A stretch of DNA of 64,000 bases, taken from contig NW_001799444.1 in assembly GCF_000165425.1 (NCBI RefSeq), forward strand, positions 1 through 64,000, given 5' to 3'. The DNA comes from Paramecium tetraurelia. Taxonomy: Eukaryota; Ciliophora; Oligohymenophorea; Peniculida; Parameciidae. The notes below the pieces were generated by a model. The model had not been told where the DNA came from. It saw only the letters and a list, made by a program, of their open reading frames with translations, and did no database searches. Positions 60,117 to 64,000 of the stretch are shown here, piece after piece (position 1 is the stretch's first letter; each line of letters starts with the position of its first letter). Position numbers and translations under genes: made by a program.

Positions 60117-60393
60117 CGAATTTAATTATATTTATATAATGCATAATTTGGATTTGAAAGTGGCAAAAGGGGCCATTGTGAGAGGGATAAGCATTTCTAA
60201 ATTTAGACTGCTAAGTACAATAATCTGTCAAAATAGCTTAATTCCGATTGAAAAGTGATTTGAAAATATGAAAGATGACCAAATTAAAATGCGCAATATG
60301 ATTCTTATAAAAGATTTGATTAATTCAGATTTACAAATATTTGAGGTAATTTAATTATTGCTTGGAATGAAGTCTGGTGAAATAATTCAAAAC

Positions 60394-62176
60394 ATGAATG
60401 ACGACACGTCTCTATCATCTGAGGATGACGAACAGACTTCCAAGATTATAGAAAATGATCCAACAGGTCGTTTTAGTAAGGTATTCAAATGATAACATAA
60501 TTTGTAGTACAATGAAGAAATTGGAAAAGGAGCCTATAAGAGTGTTTACAGAGGATATGATAACGAGAGTGGATGCGAAGTAGCATGGAATGTGTTTTAA
60601 TTGATGAATGTTTCTGAGAGTAATTTTATAATTCATTTTACATTTAGACGAAATAAGAAGAGCCAGATAAGAGATAACAATATTGAAAACATTGAAACAC
60701 AAGAACATCATTAATTTTATACATTCATGGTAGAGCAGATCGAAGAGGCAAATCGTTTTCATCACCGAAATTGTTAATGGAGGATCGTTGAAAAAGTAAG
60801 TTTCAAAGCATTATCAGGTAGTTACCTTAGGAGAATCACAAGACCTAAGCTAAAAGTCATTAAATATTGGTGCAGACAGATCTTGGAAGGATTGGAATAC
60901 ATGCATTAACAAAACATTATCCACAGAGATTTGAAATGCGAAAATATCTTGATTGACACAAACAACAACGAATTAAAAATAGGGGATCTTGGCCTATCGA
61001 TTTAGTAATGATTCACAATTAATTAAGAGAATGCAATCCAATAATACAAATTCAGTACTGGGAACACCAGAATTTATGGCACCTGAAATATATCACGGAA
61101 ATTATGACACTAAGGTTGATATCTATGCTTTCGGGATGTGCATTCTGGAAATAGTGACTGGCATGAAACCTTTTTGTGAGTGCAAAGGCGGGACTGGTTA
61201 GGTCATCAAAAAGGTTATGGAATCTCAAAAGCCTTAGAGTTTAGAAGGAATCTTAAATGAAAAGATTAAATCCATCATTTTAGAGTAACAATACATCATT
61301 TATTTTAGGTGTCTCAAACCTGCAAATGAGAGACCTACTGCTACTTAACTGTTGAACCAATATTTTTAATCCTCCCACATTGATGAAGACAATTCTCCTG
61401 TTTAATTAAATGAGTCACTTCTGAACTAGATCTCACATGACAGCAAAAGTATTTCATGACTTAAAATTATAGACTCCTCCTTCTTCAAGAATAACTTATC
61501 TAAAAACATCAGTGAAGTCAAGGGAACTACTAACAATCACATTAATAATAATTTTACTAATTAACCCAATAAACTAATTCTCTTTCAGGAATGCAATCCT
61601 AATTCAATGAAACAATCTGATGTAAGACATTGTGAATAATAAAATAAGTTAAGCATGGATACTGCTGATGATTTCTCAATTGAGTAATAATTCGGCAAAC
61701 AATACAAAGAATATTATGTAAAATCTTAATTGTTATTCTAGATCACTCAAAATGACGAAACCCTGTTGGACTTAGAATAAAGACAAGAGAGAGAATTACA
61801 ACTATTATTAACATTACATAAACAGCAAAAGGCTGATCTCTCGAATAAGCTTCAATAAACAAATAGATCTATTATACCATATGGATCAGGGTTTTTATCA
61901 CCAAAATCATTCTCCACCTTATTTGAATTCAACAATGACTAACATCAACAATTATAAGGAAACTAATAGTAATCTCAAATCTTGAAAGTCTTTCCTGTAA
62001 GTGAAAGTACAAATTCAGAAGAAATTGGAAGAAAGCCAAACAACAAAGAAGATGATTTGAACATGATTTAATCAGTAAGTTTTAATTTAATCTATTAGAA
62101 ACAACCATGTAAATTATCTACAGATGTTGTTGTGTAATCAAAAGTTTAAAATGTCAGAACTCCTATTTAAGGTTGA
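60394..62176 (+). CDS. WNK-type protein kinase
   Basis: About 530 residues. Glycine loop [13 protein letters not shown] carries the Lys that in WNK kinases replaces the usual beta-3 Lys, and beta-3 reads CEVAWNVFQ with no Lys. Then [30 protein letters not shown] and [20 protein letters not shown], all WNK signatures. The tail contains a Gln/Asn-rich coiled-coil part. Several introns of 22-28 nt; the one at about 61004-61028 ends in GAG. WNKs sense chloride/osmotic stress and control ion transport. An in-frame ATG at 60367 would add nine residues. The stop is 62 bp from that of the convergent Myb gene. Confidence 0.9.
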
Positions 62177-62238
62177 ATATTAACATCACTTTAATGTTAA
62201 TATTGACTATTTATTTATAAATATAATATAAATCAAAA

Positions 62239-63904
62239 TCAAAGATCTAATTTGTCACTAGTTTGTGATTAATACATCATCTATTGTGGTTATTGCTATT
62301 ATTGCTAGTAGCAAGTTACATGATAGTTGTAACCAGGGAAATACTATTGATTGGTAGTAAAGTTATTATTTAAATGGGTTGGTAAGTTCAAAAATGATCG
62401 GGTTGGTTGAAGCTAATTAAAATTCATTTGATTATTCATGGGCAAACATTAATAATAATAGGAGTTCAAACTTTAATGTTCAGAGAAACCATCTAAATTA
62501 TTGTTCTACTGATTTTATTACTAACCAAGTTCAAGATTTGCGTTTAGAGCAATGTTGTTTGAATAATTCAGATTACTAATTGGAGGTTGAGCCCCTAAAA
62601 AGCTGGATAAGTTGATAAGAGCGTTGTTATTAATCTGATGTTAAGATTTAATATAATTGTTAAATTACTCCTAATTTAAAAAGTATACATATCCTTTTTC
62701 TTTGTTAACTAAACAGAAACTTAATTAACTCTAATCCTCATTTTAATTATATTCCATAATTTACAATGAAATGCAATTAGCAGTATTGTTTGTTGGTTGG
62801 TTTAAACTAGAAGGAGTAAAATTCTCAATGTTTATATTGATATTATTGAAATTATTGACATTTTAAATTCTATTGTTGTTTTGATTCTCTTGCTATTATT
62901 ATCTAGTTTTTAATTCACGCCTATCCAGTTATACCTTTTTGGAGACTTAATCCTAATGTTCTTACTTGATTTCATAGGAAGAACCATCTTATTTCATTCT
63001 CCATTCTATCTTTTTGATTATGGCTTGGATTTGTTTAATCTCATCCTGACTTAACTCTTCAGCTGATGGATCAGATATATATGAATCATGATCCTCATTA
63101 TCACTTTCATTTTAGGATTATGGGACATTTTTGCCGCTTTTTTCCTTTCTCATTAAACAATTAAATCTATTTTTCACATTGTTTTCACTGCGCTATAATT
63201 TCAACTTTTTAGAAATTAATGCCCACTTTTTTCCATTTTAAATGGCCAATCTCATGAGCTCCAAATCTTCTAATTATTACCACGGATTTCTTATTTATAA
63301 GGAAACAGTTACCTATTAATCGATGGGTTTAAGTGATTATTCCACCTCTCTCGACATTACTTTCCATTTCTGTGAACATTTAGACCTGTTGTTTTATTGA
63401 GTTCAGTTGCAATTTGACTCCATTTATTTCCTCTGTTCTGAGCCTAAAACTCACTTATTATACGAACTAAGGCTTCATCCTCATTTTGTCCCCACGGAGC
63501 TTATTGAAGAGGCAATTTCAACATCTATAGCCACTTTTGCTTACATTAGAACGAGTCTCTTCGCAACATCATCGATGATATATTCTACCAGTCCTCCTCA
63601 CACTAAAGAAAATAATTGTTGAAAACTTTACAATTAGTTTGAAATCTCTTTTATGATAGGACATGTACTTTCCGATAATCCATATTAAGATTCTTTTGTC
63701 TTCATCAGACCAGTTCTTTTTTAATTTTTTGGTTCCTGACTGAATGCTGAGTTAGTTATTCCTTTAAAAGTTATAAACCTCTTGGTTGTCAGGAAATTGC
63801 TCAATTCCAAGATTATATAATTCCTTCATGTATGCAAATCTAACATTTGTGATGTCCTTAACCTTATCGTAAAACTCCTTAAATTAAACAAAGAAATCTT
63901 CCAT
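62239..63904 (-). CDS. Three-repeat Myb DNA-binding protein
   Basis: About 535 residues. Three Myb/SANT repeats in a row: KKNWSDEDKRILIWIIGK...CKQKWLQML, APWGQNEDEALVRIISEF...WSQIATEL...CRERWNNHL, and NPWQQLEDLELMRLAIQNGKKWALISKKL...VKNRF. RERWNNHLNP is the signature of repeat 2 in c-Myb-like factors. Behind them lie an acidic Ser/Asp segment and a long Gln/Asn-rich tail, suggesting a transcription or RNA-processing (CDC5L-like) role; the three-repeat order favours a c-Myb-type transcription factor. Introns near 63597-63625 (29 nt) and 63289-63311 (23 nt) lie inside repeats. Confidence 0.85.
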
Positions 63905-64000
63905 TTTTAATATTTATGGAATTATAAAATTAAACAAATTATACTTCTCAATCCAGGCTTATAAATTGCATTCTTAATGAAGTAGCAATTTGTCCTATTA
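63905..64000 (-). other. Edge of window, possible gene end
   Basis: The last bases read on the minus strand give CYFIKNAIYKPGLRSII in an open frame, which could be the 3' part of a gene starting beyond the window. Too short to judge. Confidence 0.25.

Noticed and set aside
1-64000. Widespread broken genes (many TAA/TAG stops under the standard code)
   Set aside because: The stops fall at Gln positions of conserved domains in nearly every gene, so this is the ciliate code, not decay.
1-64000. CRISPR arrays, rRNA genes, telomere repeats or DNA transposons
   Set aside because: None seen on reading both strands; the few repeats are codon-level or the one 32-bp tandem.

Overview
The window reads as somatic (macronuclear-type) DNA of a ciliate, most likely Paramecium or a close relative. 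Three things in the sequence show this. TAA and TAG occur throughout clearly conserved protein domains where Gln is expected, and only TGA ends genes. Genes are cut by spliceosomal-type introns of only about 20-33 nt, nearly all GT(A)...(T)AG, whose removal restores conserved motifs. The DNA is very AT-rich and the genes lie a few to about 150 bp apart on both strands. No telomeric repeats, rRNA, tRNA, CRISPR or transposon was seen. Standard-code reading frames are fragments here, so all calls below were re-read by hand with TGA as the only stop; exon ends that I could not settle are marked.

Layout. 1-2.1 kb is gene-poor, with a possible decayed ABC-ATPase remnant. 2.1-12.2 kb holds a P4-ATPase lipid flippase (+), then on the minus strand an ABHD4/5-type hydrolase, an importin-7/8-like receptor and a multidomain C2-MORN-lectin protein. 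13-16 kb holds a twin-CX9C mitochondrial protein, a small membrane protein, two unresolved genes and a hydroxyacyl-CoA dehydratase-like protein. 16.3-26.4 kb is mostly plus: a cyclic-nucleotide-type K+ channel, a kelch protein, a TAF1B/Rrn7-like Pol I factor, a small-TIM-like protein (minus), an ABCB half-transporter and a short basic protein. 26.4-36.6 kb is mostly minus: an unknown protein, a kinase with four EF hands, ribosomal protein eL18, a DoxX-like membrane protein, a single-domain PDI (plus), a RING-CH/FHA protein and DNA ligase IV. 36.7-49.4 kb: EF-hand protein, GYF-domain protein, cNMP-binding protein, coiled-coil protein, the large WDR90/POC16 centriole protein and a zinc-finger-like unknown. 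49.6-64 kb: LITAF-type protein, unknown, FMN 2-hydroxyacid oxidase, a second K+ channel plus a second kelch protein in the same order as the first pair, a Cys-rich surface protein, a multi-pass membrane protein, a WNK kinase and a three-repeat Myb protein.

How they fit together: there is no operon logic, but several themes recur. These are cyclic-nucleotide/Ca2+ signalling and excitability (two CNBD K+ channels, a free CNBD protein, an EF-hand kinase, an EF-hand protein, a WNK kinase), cilium/basal-body structure (WDR90, MORN, kelch), membrane lipid handling (flippase, ABHD, dehydratase-like), and DNA end joining by ligase IV, which in Paramecium is known to be needed for programmed genome rearrangement. 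The most striking structural points are the repeated channel-kelch gene pair, a second channel that lacks a readable S1-S2 region, the C2-MORN-lectin fusion, and a ribosomal-protein intron without a GT donor.
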